A DNA stretch of 45,289 nt from an uncultured Clostridia bacterium (GTDB lineage Bacteria; Bacillota; Clostridia; Peptostreptococcales; Anaerovoracaceae): contig CAMENZ010000011.1 in NCBI GenBank assembly GCA_945928865.1, forward strand, positions 1 through 45,289, written 5' to 3'. Both the position numbers and the translations under genes were made by a program. Below the pieces are notes generated by a model. That model ran no database searches. It was given only the letters and a program-made list of their open reading frames with translations, and was not told the DNA's origin. Each line of letters begins with the position of its first letter. Positions within the stretch are counted from its first letter, which is position 1. Of the stretch, positions 24,968 to 33,411 are shown one piece after another.

Positions 24968-25630
24968 ATGAGTAAAAGAGAATTTAAAAACAATATTTCT
25001 CTTTCCGGTGAAATCGCAGATATTTTGAGAGAGCGAATTTTAAGAGGAGAATATAAAATCGGTGAAAAAATCAAAGAAAATCAAATAGCCTTAGAATTAG
25101 AAGTTAGCAGAAGCCCTATAAGAGATGCTTTTAAACAGTTGGAAACAGAAGGTTTGCTGGATTATGTGCCTAATAGAGGTTGTTTTGCTAAGGGGTTTAC
25201 TAAACAGGATGTAAGCGATATTTACTCCGTGAGAACAGCATTGGAAAAGATTGCTATAGGCTGGGCTATCGAAAGAATTACCCCTGATGAAATAGATAAG
25301 TTAGAAGAACAATGTCAGCTTATGGATTTTTATACTCAGCGCGGTGACGAAAAGAAGGTGTTAGAACTTAATACTTCTTTCCACGATATTATTTACAATT
25401 CTTCCGGCAGCAGATTTTTAGCCCAAGTATTAAGGTCATATAAAGAATATTTAGACAAAACTAGAAAAGCTATGTTCTATGATAAAAGTTTTTTAGAATC
25501 TATACAAAGCGAGCATTTAGAAATTTTTAATGCTATTAAAGAAAAGGATAAAAAACGCGGAACCGCAGCTATTACTAAGCACTTAGATGAATCAAGAAAA
25601 AGAACTGAAAAAGTTTGGAATTTGAAATAA
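24968..25630 (+). CDS. GntR-family transcriptional regulator (FadR/FCD subfamily)
   Basis: A 220-residue regulator. The winged helix-turn-helix (about 8-75) contains LRGEYKIGEKIKENQIALELEVSRSPIRDAFKQLETEGLL. The C-terminal all-helical FCD ligand domain (about 80-215) has the usual SVRTALEKIAIGWA start and the histidines expected to bind a metal and small acid ligand. GAGGAG lies before ATG 24968. It is transcribed alone between two terminators. Its neighbours are the histidine operon upstream and the CofE/xpt/nucleoside genes downstream, either of which it may control. The effector cannot be read from sequence. Confidence 0.88.
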   Translation: MSKREFKNNISLSGEIADILRERILRGEYKIGEKIKENQIALELEVSRSPIRDAFKQLETEGLLDYVPNRGCFAKGFTKQDVSDIYSVRTALEKIAIGWAIERITPDEIDKLEEQCQLMDFYTQRGDEKKVLELNTSFHDIIYNSSGSRFLAQVLRSYKEYLDKTRKAMFYDKSFLESIQSEHLEIFNAIKEKDKKRGTAAITKHLDESRKRTEKVWNLK

Positions 25631-25666
25631 AATTCGCCCAGCCCCTCACGATCGCACAACAAAAAA

Positions 25667-25700
25667 GAAAATAACCTCCACAAATGTGAAGGTTATTTTC
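25667..25700. terminator. Bidirectional terminator after the GntR gene
   Basis: GAAAATAACCT (25667-25677) and AGGTTATTTTC (25690-25700) form a perfect 11-bp stem with a 12-nt loop. An A run precedes it and the stem ends in TTTT. Confidence 0.7.
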
Positions 25701-25746
25701 CGAAAGTGTGTGTGTATTCAATAAAAGAAGGAAAGTTTGCTATTTT

Positions 25747-25848
25747 GTTCCCATTTCCTTTTGGAACACCCTTATAATAATATATAAAAGTGATGAATGG
25801 GTGTCGTTTTCCTAAACGATTACGGTTATTATATCGCAAATTTTGCGA
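25747..25848 (+). other. Cluster of short hairpins, possible structured RNA
   Basis: Four inverted repeats follow closely: GTTCC/GGAAC (25747-25767), ACACCC/GGGTGT (25766-25804), CGTTT/AAACG (25805-25818) and CGCAAA/TTTGCG (25835-25847). They lie after a terminator and before the next promoter. I see no known riboswitch consensus, including the purine type that might be expected near xpt. The first two share two bases, so they may be alternative pairings. Confidence 0.3.
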
Positions 25849-25979
25849 AAATACAATAGTTTTTGATAAAAAAATTAAAATGTATATAAAAGAGTGCTTT
25901 TTGCCATACAGAAAAACTCAACTGCTGCAAAGAAATAGCAAAGAAATTAAAAAAATAATGTGAATTTGTAAAAAAACTT

Positions 25980-26008
25980 TTGCCTATTAAAAAAAGGTGT
26001 GATATACT
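25980..26008 (+). promoter_or_regulatory. Promoter of the CofE-like gene
   Basis: TTGCCT (25980-25985) and TATACT (26003-26008) are separated by 17 bp, with TGTGA just before the -10. It would start transcription about 10-15 bp before the palindrome at 26025. Confidence 0.6.
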
Positions 26009-26024
26009 TACGAAGTCAAAGGAC

Positions 26025-26056
26025 AATTTCATAGGTGAAAATTCACCTATGAAATT
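26025..26056. promoter_or_regulatory. 32-bp palindrome between promoter and CofE-like gene
   Basis: Two perfect 15-nt arms (AATTTCATAGGTGAA and its complement) flank a 2-nt centre. The site lies directly after the predicted transcription start, and TTTTTT follows at 26061-26066. It can be read as an operator for a dimeric repressor or as an attenuator hairpin. A loop of only 2 nt favours the DNA operator or a stem opened by a few pairs. Confidence 0.6.
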
Positions 26057-26109
26057 TAGTGTTTTTTGATTTAAGTAAAAAATAAAAATAAAAAACAAGG
26101 AGCAAAAAG

Positions 26110-27300
26110 ATGAAAAGAGTAATCGGAACAGTTTCCCGTGGCTTAAGAGGCCCAATTGTTAAAGAAGGCGATAACCTTAGAAAAATTGTTGTAGATACAT
26201 TTATGGATTGTATCAATCAAGGCGAATTTTCTATTGGTACTAAAGATGTATTAGCAATTACTGAATCTATTTTAGCTAGATCTCAGAAAAACTATGCTAG
26301 TACTTCACAGTTAGCAGAAGATGTTAAGGCTAAGTTAGGAGGAGGCACAGTGGGTGTCGTATTCCCTATTTTATCCAGAAACAGATTTGCTATTTGTCTT
26401 CGTGGTATCGCTCAGGGAAGCAAGAAGGTAGTGCTTATGCTTAGTTATCCAAGTGATGAAGTCGGAAATCACTTGTTAGACATTGATCTTTTAGATGAAA
26501 AAGGTATAGATCCATATACAGACCTTTTAACTCAGGAAGAATTTGAAGGGCTCTTCGGAAAGTCCAGACATACTTTCACAGATGTTGACTATGTAAATTA
26601 TTACAAAGGTCTCATTGAAGAAGAAGGTGCAGAAGCAGAAATTATTTTCTCTAATAACCCAAGAAGAATTGTAGAATATACAGATACGGTTATATGTGCT
26701 GATATTCACACAAGAGCCAGAACTAAGAGACTTATTAAAGCAGCAGGTGCTAAAATAGTTTTAGGCATGGATGATTTACTAACTTCCTCTGTTAGTGGTT
26801 CAGGTTATAATCCGGATTATGGGATATTAGGTTCTAACAAGGCTACTGAAGACACTATTAAACTTTTCCCGGTTAATTGTCAGGAATTTGTAGATGGTGT
26901 TCAGGAAGATATAAAGGCTCTTACAGGTAAAACAGTAGAAGTTATGATATATGGAGATGGTGCTTTTAAAGACCCTGTAGGAAAAATCTGGGAATTAGCA
27001 GACCCTGTGGTTTCACCGGGATATACAAAGGGATTAGAAGGTCAACCAAATGAATTAAAACTTAAATATTTAGCGGATAATGATTTTGCAGATTTAAAAG
27101 GTGAAGAACTTAAGGCAGCTATAGAACAAGCCATTAAGAAAAAGGCAGACAATTTAGTAGGTCAAATGGTTACAGAGGGCACAACTCCACGCCGCCTTAC
27201 AGATTTATTAGGTTCTTTATGCGACCTTACTTCCGGTTCAGGAGACAAAGGAACACCATTTATCTATATTCAAGGATATTTTGATAATTACACAGACTAA
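26110..27300 (+). CDS. Coenzyme F420-0:L-glutamate ligase-like protein (CofE family)
   Basis: A 396-residue cytoplasmic protein that matches the long clostridial branch of the CofE (F420_ligase) family. Recognisable parts are [14 protein letters not shown] near the start, [28 protein letters not shown], and the long C-terminal half with [21 protein letters not shown]. Archaeal CofE adds glutamates to F420 and is about 250 residues. No F420 biosynthetic or F420-dependent gene is present here, and most Clostridia are not known to make F420. It may therefore ligate glutamate to another acceptor such as a folate. CAAGGAGC precedes ATG 26110. xpt follows 76 bp downstream, so they may be co-transcribed. 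Confidence 0.75.
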   Translation: MKRVIGTVSRGLRGPIVKEGDNLRKIVVDTFMDCINQGEFSIGTKDVLAITESILARSQKNYASTSQLAEDVKAKLGGGTVGVVFPILSRNRFAICLRGIAQGSKKVVLMLSYPSDEVGNHLLDIDLLDEKGIDPYTDLLTQEEFEGLFGKSRHTFTDVDYVNYYKGLIEEEGAEAEIIFSNNPRRIVEYTDTVICADIHTRARTKRLIKAAGAKIVLGMDDLLTSSVSGSGYNPDYGILGSNKATEDTIKLFPVNCQEFVDGVQEDIKALTGKTVEVMIYGDGAFKDPVGKIWELADPVVSPGYTKGLEGQPNELKLKYLADNDFADLKGEELKAAIEQAIKKKADNLVGQMVTEGTTPRRLTDLLGSLCDLTSGSGDKGTPFIYIQGYFDNYTD

Positions 27301-27376
27301 TCAATTTGTTTTGGCTCAAAATCTGCCAACCCTAATACAAACTACTTAATAATATTATGTTTTAAAGAGGAGAGTT

Positions 27377-27949
27377 ATGGAAAGCCTGAAGAAAAGAATT
27401 TTAAAAGAGGGAAGAGCTGTCGGCTCTGACAGAATCAATGTAGATGGATTTATAAATCATCAGATAGATGTTAAGCTTATGGAAGACATGGGCGAAGAAT
27501 TTAGAAGAAGATTTCAAGGCATAAAAGTTGATAAAATTCTTACTATTGAGGCAAGCGGTATTGCTATTGGAATAGCTGCTGCAAAGGCTTTTGGTTATCC
27601 TCCGGTAGTTTTTGCTAAAAAGGCTAAACCGAATACTATGGTAGATGATTGTTACATTCATGAGGCCATGTCCTTTACAAAGGGTGAAAAGAGACAGATA
27701 ACTGTAGCTAAAAAATATCTTTCTGAGGGCGAACAAGTTCTTATTTTAGATGACTTTTTAGCTCATGGAGAGGCAGCATCCGCTTTAGCAGCAATGGTGG
27801 AAGAAGCCGGAGCAAAGGTTGCAGGCATAGGTGTAGCTGTTTGTAAAAATCAGCAAGGCGGTAAGGCGCGTTTGGAAGAAAAGGGATATAAGGTTGAAGC
27901 TTTAGCTCTGATAAAGGATATAAGCGATGGAGAAATCTTTTTCGAATAA
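27377..27949 (+). CDS. xpt: Xanthine phosphoribosyltransferase
   Basis: A 190-residue phosphoribosyltransferase that joins xanthine to PRPP to make XMP. The PRPP-binding motif is VLILDDFLAHGEAASAL (about residues 121-137). The EASGIAIGIAAA loop and the N-terminal MESLKKRIL and NHQID segments are typical of Xpt. AGAGGAGA precedes ATG 27377. No purine riboswitch is visible in the 76-bp upstream gap, unlike Bacillus xpt. A strong terminator follows, then the BMP transporter, which together suggest purine salvage. Confidence 0.93.
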   Translation: MESLKKRILKEGRAVGSDRINVDGFINHQIDVKLMEDMGEEFRRRFQGIKVDKILTIEASGIAIGIAAAKAFGYPPVVFAKKAKPNTMVDDCYIHEAMSFTKGEKRQITVAKKYLSEGEQVLILDDFLAHGEAASALAAMVEEAGAKVAGIGVAVCKNQQGGKARLEEKGYKVEALALIKDISDGEIFFE

Positions 27950-28028
27950 TCCTAGAAAGATTTTAGGTGAAAGTTTAGTTTTAGATTTTGAACATTAAAA
28001 AAAGACAAATGAAAATATATAAAAGCAG

Positions 28029-28061
28029 AAAATAGTTCGTAAAAACACGAACTATTTTTTT
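28029..28061 (+). terminator. Terminator after xpt
   Basis: AAAATAGTTCGT (28029-28040) and ACGAACTATTTT (28047-28058) form a perfect 12-bp stem with a 6-nt loop, followed by further T residues. Confidence 0.88.
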
Positions 28062-28100
28062 ATTTTTGTAAAAACCTGACGAAAAAAAATGAATTTTAAC

Positions 28101-28128
28101 TTGTGAAAAAATAGGTTTTGAATATAAT
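28101..28128 (+). promoter_or_regulatory. Promoter of the BMP transporter operon
   Basis: TTGTGA (28101-28106) and TATAAT (28123-28128) are separated by 16 bp. A short AGGG/CCCT hairpin lies in the leader before the ribosome site. Confidence 0.65.
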
Positions 28129-28188
28129 ATAAATATGGTATTTAATTAGGGACTGCCCTTAAATTGAAGATGTGAAAAGGAGAAAAAA

Positions 28189-29406
28189 ATGAAGAAGTTT
28201 TTAGCTATTTTATTAGTACTTGTAATGGTTTTTAGCCTTGCTGCTTGTGGACAAGACAAGGGTGGTGATGCCAAAGAAGATTCCACTTATAAGGTGGGAA
28301 TGGTTTGTATCGGTGACGATAATGCCGCATACGACAGAAATTTCTATATGGCTTGTGATGCTGCTAAGAAGCAATTAGCTGATAAAGGAATTAATATTGA
28401 ATGGATTTATACATACAATCATCCTGAAGGTGATGAAGTTGCTGTAGATAATGAAGATTTAGCAGGCAAGGGTTGTATCGCAGTATTTAATAACTCTTAT
28501 GGACAGGAACCTGCTATGCTTACAGTAGCTCCTAATTATCCTGATACAGTTTTCATTGGAATGACTAACGAAGGTTCCGGTAAGGATGAATTAGAAAATA
28601 CAGTTAATGCTTTCCCTTCCATCTATGAAGGAAGATATTTGGCAGGTGTAGCTGCAGGTCTCAAACTTCAGGAAATGATAGATAAAAAAGAAATTAAAAA
28701 AGATGAGGCAGTAATTGGTTATGTAGGTGCATATACTTTCGCAGAAGTAATTTCCGGTTATACTTCATTTTTCTTAGGAGCCCGTTCTGTTTGTCCTTCT
28801 GTTACAATGAAGGTTGAATTTATCGGTTCTTGGGGTGATCCTACTATGGAAGCAAATACAGCTCAGGATTTGATTGATAGAGGTGCAGTACTTATTTCTC
28901 AGCATTCTGACTCTACTACACCGGCTACTACAGCTCAGTCTGCAGGTGTTTTCCATGTAGGTTATAACATTGATATGAGTGATGTTGCACCAGAAGCTTC
29001 ATTGGTTTCTTCCAGAATTGACTGGACTAATTACATGGTTTATGTAATTGAAACTATTGTAAATGGTGGAAAAGTTGACCAGGATTACTTTAGACATGGT
29101 TTAGCTACAGGTGATGTTACTTTAACTGATTTGAATTCCAAAATCGCCGCAGAAGGCACTGCTGAAAAATTAGAAGAAGTTAAAAAGCAGATGGCGGATG
29201 GCAGTTTAAATGTATTTGACACTTCTAAGTTTACAGTAGATGGTAAGGAAGTAAAGAATGCCTTTGCATTAGACACAGATGGAGATTTTACTCCGGATAG
29301 TGAAGAAGCTATTTTCGATGGATGTTTCCACGAATCCTACTTCCAGTCTGCACCATATTTCGGATTAAGAATAGATGGTATTGAACTTTTGAACGAAAAG
29401 TATTAA
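28189..29406 (+). CDS. BMP-family nucleoside-binding lipoprotein of an ABC transporter
   Basis: A 405-residue lipoprotein. The signal peptide ends in the lipobox LAAC with Cys20, followed by a flexible Gly/Asp/Lys linker. The body fits the BMP/PnrA family, which binds purine nucleosides outside the membrane: TYKVGMVCIGDD start, FIGMTNEG, GYVGAYTFAEVISGYTSFF, and the FHVGYNIDM segment. AAAAGGAG precedes ATG 28189. It is the first gene of a four-gene transporter operon and is separated from the ATPase gene by a hairpin, which could keep its expression higher than the rest. Confidence 0.9.
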   Translation: MKKFLAILLVLVMVFSLAACGQDKGGDAKEDSTYKVGMVCIGDDNAAYDRNFYMACDAAKKQLADKGINIEWIYTYNHPEGDEVAVDNEDLAGKGCIAVFNNSYGQEPAMLTVAPNYPDTVFIGMTNEGSGKDELENTVNAFPSIYEGRYLAGVAAGLKLQEMIDKKEIKKDEAVIGYVGAYTFAEVISGYTSFFLGARSVCPSVTMKVEFIGSWGDPTMEANTAQDLIDRGAVLISQHSDSTTPATTAQSAGVFHVGYNIDMSDVAPEASLVSSRIDWTNYMVYVIETIVNGGKVDQDYFRHGLATGDVTLTDLNSKIAAEGTAEKLEEVKKQMADGSLNVFDTSKFTVDGKEVKNAFALDTDGDFTPDSEEAIFDGCFHESYFQSAPYFGLRIDGIELLNEKY

Positions 29407-29427
29407 AATAGACAATAAGTATAAGAT

Positions 29428-29455
29428 TTAAAAGAGGACTTAGGTCCTCTTTTAA
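29428..29455 (+). terminator. Intra-operon hairpin between binding protein and ATPase genes
   Basis: TTAAAAGAGGAC and GTCCTCTTTTAA form a perfect 12-bp stem with a TTAG loop. There is little T tract beyond the stem. It may act as a partial terminator or as a barrier that stabilises the upstream lipoprotein mRNA. Confidence 0.65.
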
Positions 29456-29494
29456 GTCTATAAAGAGTTTTGATTTAGAATGTAAGGGTGCTTT

Positions 29495-31027
29495 ATGGAA
29501 AAGAAACACGCAATAGAATTTCGTGGAATAACTAAGAGATTTGGCAATGTAGTTGCCAATGAAGATGTCAACCTTTATTTAGATAAGGGTGTAATTATGT
29601 CTCTTTTAGGAGAAAACGGCTCAGGAAAGACTACACTGATGAATATGCTTTCAGGTATATACTTCCCTGATGAAGGGCAGATTTTGGTAGATGGAAAGCC
29701 GGTTACAATAGCCTCTCCTAAGGATGCATTTGACAACAAAATAGGTATGATACATCAGCATTTTAAGCTTATAGATGTATTTACTGCAGCAGAAAATATT
29801 ATTTTAGGTTTAAAAGAGAAAGGAACCTTAGATAAAAAAGAAATTTCTAAGAGAGTTAAGGCTATAAGTGAAAAATATGGTTTTGATTTAGATCCGGATA
29901 AAAAGATTTATGAAATGTCTGTATCAGAAAAACAAACTGTAGAAATTATTAAGGTTCTATATAGAGGGGCGGATGTTCTGATTTTGGATGAGCCGACAGC
30001 GGTGCTTACTCCACAGGAAACTCATAAGCTTTTTAAGGTTTTAAGGGCTATGAGAGAAGATGGAAAATCTGTAATCATCATAACTCATAAATTAAATGAA
30101 GTTATGGAAATTTCTGATGTGGTGGCAGTTTTAAGAAAGGGTAGGCATATAGCCACTGTTAAAACTGAAGAAACAGATGAAATTCAGCTTACAGAAATGA
30201 TGGTAGGAAGAAAGGTTGAGCTAAACATAGGTAGGACTGAGCCTGTAAATCCTGTTCCGAGACTCACAGTTGCAGGTTTAACTGTAAGAAACAGTGAGGG
30301 AATAAATAAGCTGGAGGATGTTGGATTTATCGCTTATGGTGGTGAAATTTTAGGAATTGCCGGAATAGCAGGTTCCGGACAGAAAGAACTTTTAGAGGCG
30401 GTAGCCGGCTTAAGACATATTTCATCAGGTTCGATTATATATTCTCCGGAAGGTAGGAATCCGGAGGAGTTAGTAGGTAAATCACCTATGGAAATTAAAG
30501 ATGCAGGTGTAGCTCTAGCCTTTGTACCGGAAGACAGATTGGGTATGGGGTTAGTAGGTGGCATGGGCATGACGGAAAATATGATGCTCAGGTCTTGGAA
30601 TAAGGGTAAGGGGATTTTCATAGATAGAAAAGCTCCTGAAGAGTTGGCGGAAAAGGTACTTGACCATTTAGAGGTAGTTACACCAAGTGTGGATTATCCT
30701 GTAAGGAAGCTTTCCGGCGGTAATGTTCAGAAGGTTTTAGTAGGAAGAGAAATAGCCTCCGCGCCATCAGTTTTAATGAGCGCTTATGCCGTTAGAGGTT
30801 TGGATATAAACACTTCATATATAATATATGATTTAATGTCTGAACAGAAGAAAAAGGGTGTTGCCGTAATATTTGTAGGGGAAGACTTAGATGTTCTTTT
30901 AGAATTATGCGATAAAATCCTTGTACTATGTGGTGGTAAGGTATCAGGGGTGGTAGATGCAAGAACTACTAGTAAAGAGGAAATAGGATTACTTATGACA
31001 AGCTTAGGCGGAAAGGAGAAAAAGTAA
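29495..31027 (+). CDS. Nucleoside ABC transporter ATP-binding protein (double domain)
   Basis: A 510-residue protein with two ABC domains. Domain 1 has Walker A GENGSGKT, Q-loop HQHFK, Walker B VLILDEPT and the switch His in ITHK. Its signature reads MSVSEKQ where the family usually has LSVGxxQ. Domain 2 has a degenerate Walker A (GIAGSGQKE), an intact LSGGN signature and an altered Walker B region (MSAYAVRGLDI). Asymmetric sites of this kind are normal in the BMP/sugar-type double ATPases, so hydrolysis is expected mainly at one composite site. It energises the two permeases encoded downstream, 2 bp and further on. Confidence 0.92.
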   Translation: MEKKHAIEFRGITKRFGNVVANEDVNLYLDKGVIMSLLGENGSGKTTLMNMLSGIYFPDEGQILVDGKPVTIASPKDAFDNKIGMIHQHFKLIDVFTAAENIILGLKEKGTLDKKEISKRVKAISEKYGFDLDPDKKIYEMSVSEKQTVEIIKVLYRGADVLILDEPTAVLTPQETHKLFKVLRAMREDGKSVIIITHKLNEVMEISDVVAVLRKGRHIATVKTEETDEIQLTEMMVGRKVELNIGRTEPVNPVPRLTVAGLTVRNSEGINKLEDVGFIAYGGEILGIAGIAGSGQKELLEAVAGLRHISSGSIIYSPEGRNPEELVGKSPMEIKDAGVALAFVPEDRLGMGLVGGMGMTENMMLRSWNKGKGIFIDRKAPEELAEKVLDHLEVVTPSVDYPVRKLSGGNVQKVLVGREIASAPSVLMSAYAVRGLDINTSYIIYDLMSEQKKKGVAVIFVGEDLDVLLELCDKILVLCGGKVSGVVDARTTSKEEIGLLMTSLGGKEKK

Positions 31028-31029
31028 AT

Positions 31030-32115
31030 ATGAATGAAAAAGCTCCTTTTCTTCGTTTAGCGAAGAGAGAAAATATAAATAAGAGAAATGTTTGGCTCAT
31101 TAGAGCTGCGGCATTTTTTACTGCCTTAGTGCTTGGAGGGTTAATCTTTGTAATCGCAGGGGCAGATCCTATTAATGCTTATGGTTCTCTTTTAGAGGGA
31201 TCCTTAGGTAATCCGGCAGGTTTAAGACAGGTTATAAAAGTAGCTACACCTTTATTAGGTACGGCTCTGGCTTTAGCCCCTTGTTTTAAGATGAAATATT
31301 GGAATATAGGTGCAGAAGGTCAGATAACCATGGGGGCAGTAGGAGCCAGTTATTTAGCTTTGTCCTTTGGAGATACTTGGAATAGCTTTTTGCTTTTACC
31401 GGCTATGGCTATAATGGGTGTGATTTTTGGTGGTCTTTGGTCAGGAATTCCGGCAGCTTTTAAGGCTAGATATGGGACTAATGAAACGCTTTTTACACTT
31501 ATGATGAACTATATAGCTATAGGTATAGTAGGTTGGCTTCAGGGAGGCCCTTGGGAAGGCAAACCCGGTTCACAAATTATTCCTATGTTTAAACCGGCTG
31601 CAGTGCTTCCAAGAATTATGGGAGTACATATAGGTTGGATTTTGGTTTTGATTTTAACTGCAATTATGTTCATATATATGAATTATACCAAACATGGCTA
31701 TGAAATTGCTGTATTAGGAGAGTCGGAAAATACTGCTCGTTATGCAGGTATGAATGTAACAAAGGTTACTATAAGGACAGCTCTTTTATCTGGAGGAATT
31801 TCAGGTTTAGTAGGTTTTATGGTTGCCTCAGGTGCGAATATGACATTATATGCAAGTGTAGCGGGAGGCGTAGGTTTTACAGCTATTACAGTAGCTTGGC
31901 TATCTCAACTGAATCCTTTAGGTATGATTTTCATATCTTTACTTTTAGCTGTACTATCTAAGGGAGCCTCTACTCTGCAGACAAGCCTTGCTGTACCGGC
32001 TTCCATATCTGATATTATTACAGGAATAATTCTGCTTTGTATGTTAGGTTGTGAATTTTTCATAAATTATAAAATCATTCTTAGAGAATCAAAAAATAAG
32101 GAGGGGCAAAAATGA
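31030..32115 (+). CDS. Nucleoside ABC transporter permease 1
   Basis: A 361-residue inner-membrane protein with about nine or ten hydrophobic segments. It contains the GADPINAYGSLLEGSLGN opening and NIGAEGQITMGA, the family's conserved substrate-path segment. The EAA-like region with ESENTARYAGMN is where it should contact the ATPase. It begins 2 nt after the ATPase gene and overlaps the next permease gene by 4 nt. It forms a heterodimeric channel with that permease. Confidence 0.92.
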   Translation: MNEKAPFLRLAKRENINKRNVWLIRAAAFFTALVLGGLIFVIAGADPINAYGSLLEGSLGNPAGLRQVIKVATPLLGTALALAPCFKMKYWNIGAEGQITMGAVGASYLALSFGDTWNSFLLLPAMAIMGVIFGGLWSGIPAAFKARYGTNETLFTLMMNYIAIGIVGWLQGGPWEGKPGSQIIPMFKPAAVLPRIMGVHIGWILVLILTAIMFIYMNYTKHGYEIAVLGESENTARYAGMNVTKVTIRTALLSGGISGLVGFMVASGANMTLYASVAGGVGFTAITVAWLSQLNPLGMIFISLLLAVLSKGASTLQTSLAVPASISDIITGIILLCMLGCEFFINYKIILRESKNKEGQK

Positions 32116-33098
32116 GTATAAGTGTTATAGGGCTTATTAAGGCTGCTGTATTGAATGGAACACCTCTTCTTTTTGGAACTTCCGGTGAAATTTTAACAGA
32201 AAAATCCGGAAACTTAAATTTAGGAGTAGAAGGATTAATGTTTATGGGAGGAGCATTTGGGCTTTTAGGAGCCTTTTCCTATGGACAGATTGCAGGAGAA
32301 AATGCTGTAGGTTCTGTAGCCATTGCTATTGCCTTTCTTATGGCGTTTTTGGCAGGAGTAGCGGGATCTCTGATTTTTAGCTTTTTAACTATTACATTAA
32401 GAGCTAATCAAAATGTAACAGGTTTAGCTTTGACTATATTTGGAACCGGTGTAGGACAATTTGTCGGGGAGTTAATGAGGCTTAAGGTGGGCGGAAATGT
32501 TACTATAAGTAATGCCTTAAAAGATGCTTTTGCTAACGGTGTTTTACCTATGGCTTTACAGAAGATACCTCTAGTAGGACCCATACTGTTTTCCTATAAT
32601 GTTTTTGTTTATATAGGTTTAGTTATGGTTCTGGCAATGACCTATTTCTTTAGAAGGACTAGAACCGGTCTGGCTTTGAAAGCGGTTGGAGAATCACCGG
32701 CTACAGCAGATGCTGCCGGCATAAGTGTTACAAAATATAGATATTTGGCTACTGTTATAGGTGGAGGTATTTCGGCTGTCGGGGGAATGGTATATACTAT
32801 GACTATTGCCGGCTCTGTTTGGAATCACAGTGGCTTAGCCGGAGAAGGTTGGGTAGCAGTTGCTTTAGTTATATTCTGTTTATGGAAACCTATAAATTCT
32901 TTGTGGGGTTCAGTTCTGTTTGGAGGCTTGTTGATTTTGTATTTAAGATTACCGTTATCTTTCATACCAACTCAGATTTATAAGGTGGTACCATATATTG
33001 TAACAGCTCTAGTTTTAATCATAGTTTCTATGAGACAGAGAAAAGAAGATCAGCCACCGGCTGCATTAGGAGTTAATTACTTTAGAGAAGAACGCTAG
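32112..33098 (+). CDS. Nucleoside ABC transporter permease 2
   Basis: A 328-residue inner-membrane protein paralogous to permease 1. Marker segments are NLNLGVEGLMFMGG near the start and GESPATADAAGISVTKYRY at the ATPase contact loop. ATG 32112 overlaps the stop of permease 1 (ATGA) and is preceded by AAGGAGG. It is the last gene of the transporter operon; 313 bp follow before the convergent nfnB gene, with one large hairpin as the only feature. Confidence 0.92.
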   Translation: MSISVIGLIKAAVLNGTPLLFGTSGEILTEKSGNLNLGVEGLMFMGGAFGLLGAFSYGQIAGENAVGSVAIAIAFLMAFLAGVAGSLIFSFLTITLRANQNVTGLALTIFGTGVGQFVGELMRLKVGGNVTISNALKDAFANGVLPMALQKIPLVGPILFSYNVFVYIGLVMVLAMTYFFRRTRTGLALKAVGESPATADAAGISVTKYRYLATVIGGGISAVGGMVYTMTIAGSVWNHSGLAGEGWVAVALVIFCLWKPINSLWGSVLFGGLLILYLRLPLSFIPTQIYKVVPYIVTALVLIIVSMRQRKEDQPPAALGVNYFREER

Positions 33099-33307
33099 AA
33101 AGTTATAGGCATTTTGAATAAAAAGTGGTCTGTATAATTTGTAGAAAGCTGATAGAAGAGAAAACAAATTATATAAAATGTTAAAGAATCTGAGTGTAAA
33201 AAAATATCTGGCAAAATTGAAAATACAAAAGGTTTGATGGTGATTTGATAGAAAGAGTATAAGCTATAAATAAATGATTACATATAATACTATATTTTAG
33301 ATATTAT

Positions 33308-33387
33308 AAAAGGGTAGAAGTTACAGGGTGAAAATTTCTTTTAATAAAAGGATTTTCACTATAAGGCTAAAGTAACTTCTACCCTTT
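33308..33387. terminator. Large nested bidirectional hairpin between convergent operons
   Basis: Outer arms AAGGGTAGAAGTTAC (33310-33324) and GTAACTTCTACCCTT (33372-33386) match perfectly over 15 bp. Inner arms GTGAAAAT (33328-33335) and ATTTTCAC (33352-33359) also match, with extra AT pairing. Flanking A and T runs allow termination on both strands. The stretch 33099-33307 before it holds no gene I can support. Confidence 0.75.
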
Positions 33388-33411
33388 CTTTCATATTAGG
33401 CTAATTATTGG

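Noticed and set aside
25829-26155. 108-codon minus-strand frame over the CofE-like promoter region
   Set aside because: It covers the predicted promoter and palindrome and the start of the CofE-like gene on the other strand. Its Phe/Leu-rich reading is what AT-rich DNA gives by chance.
27301-27376. Purine riboswitch upstream of xpt
   Set aside because: Looked for because Bacillus xpt has one. The 76-bp gap is too short, and no conserved core was seen here or at 25701-26109.
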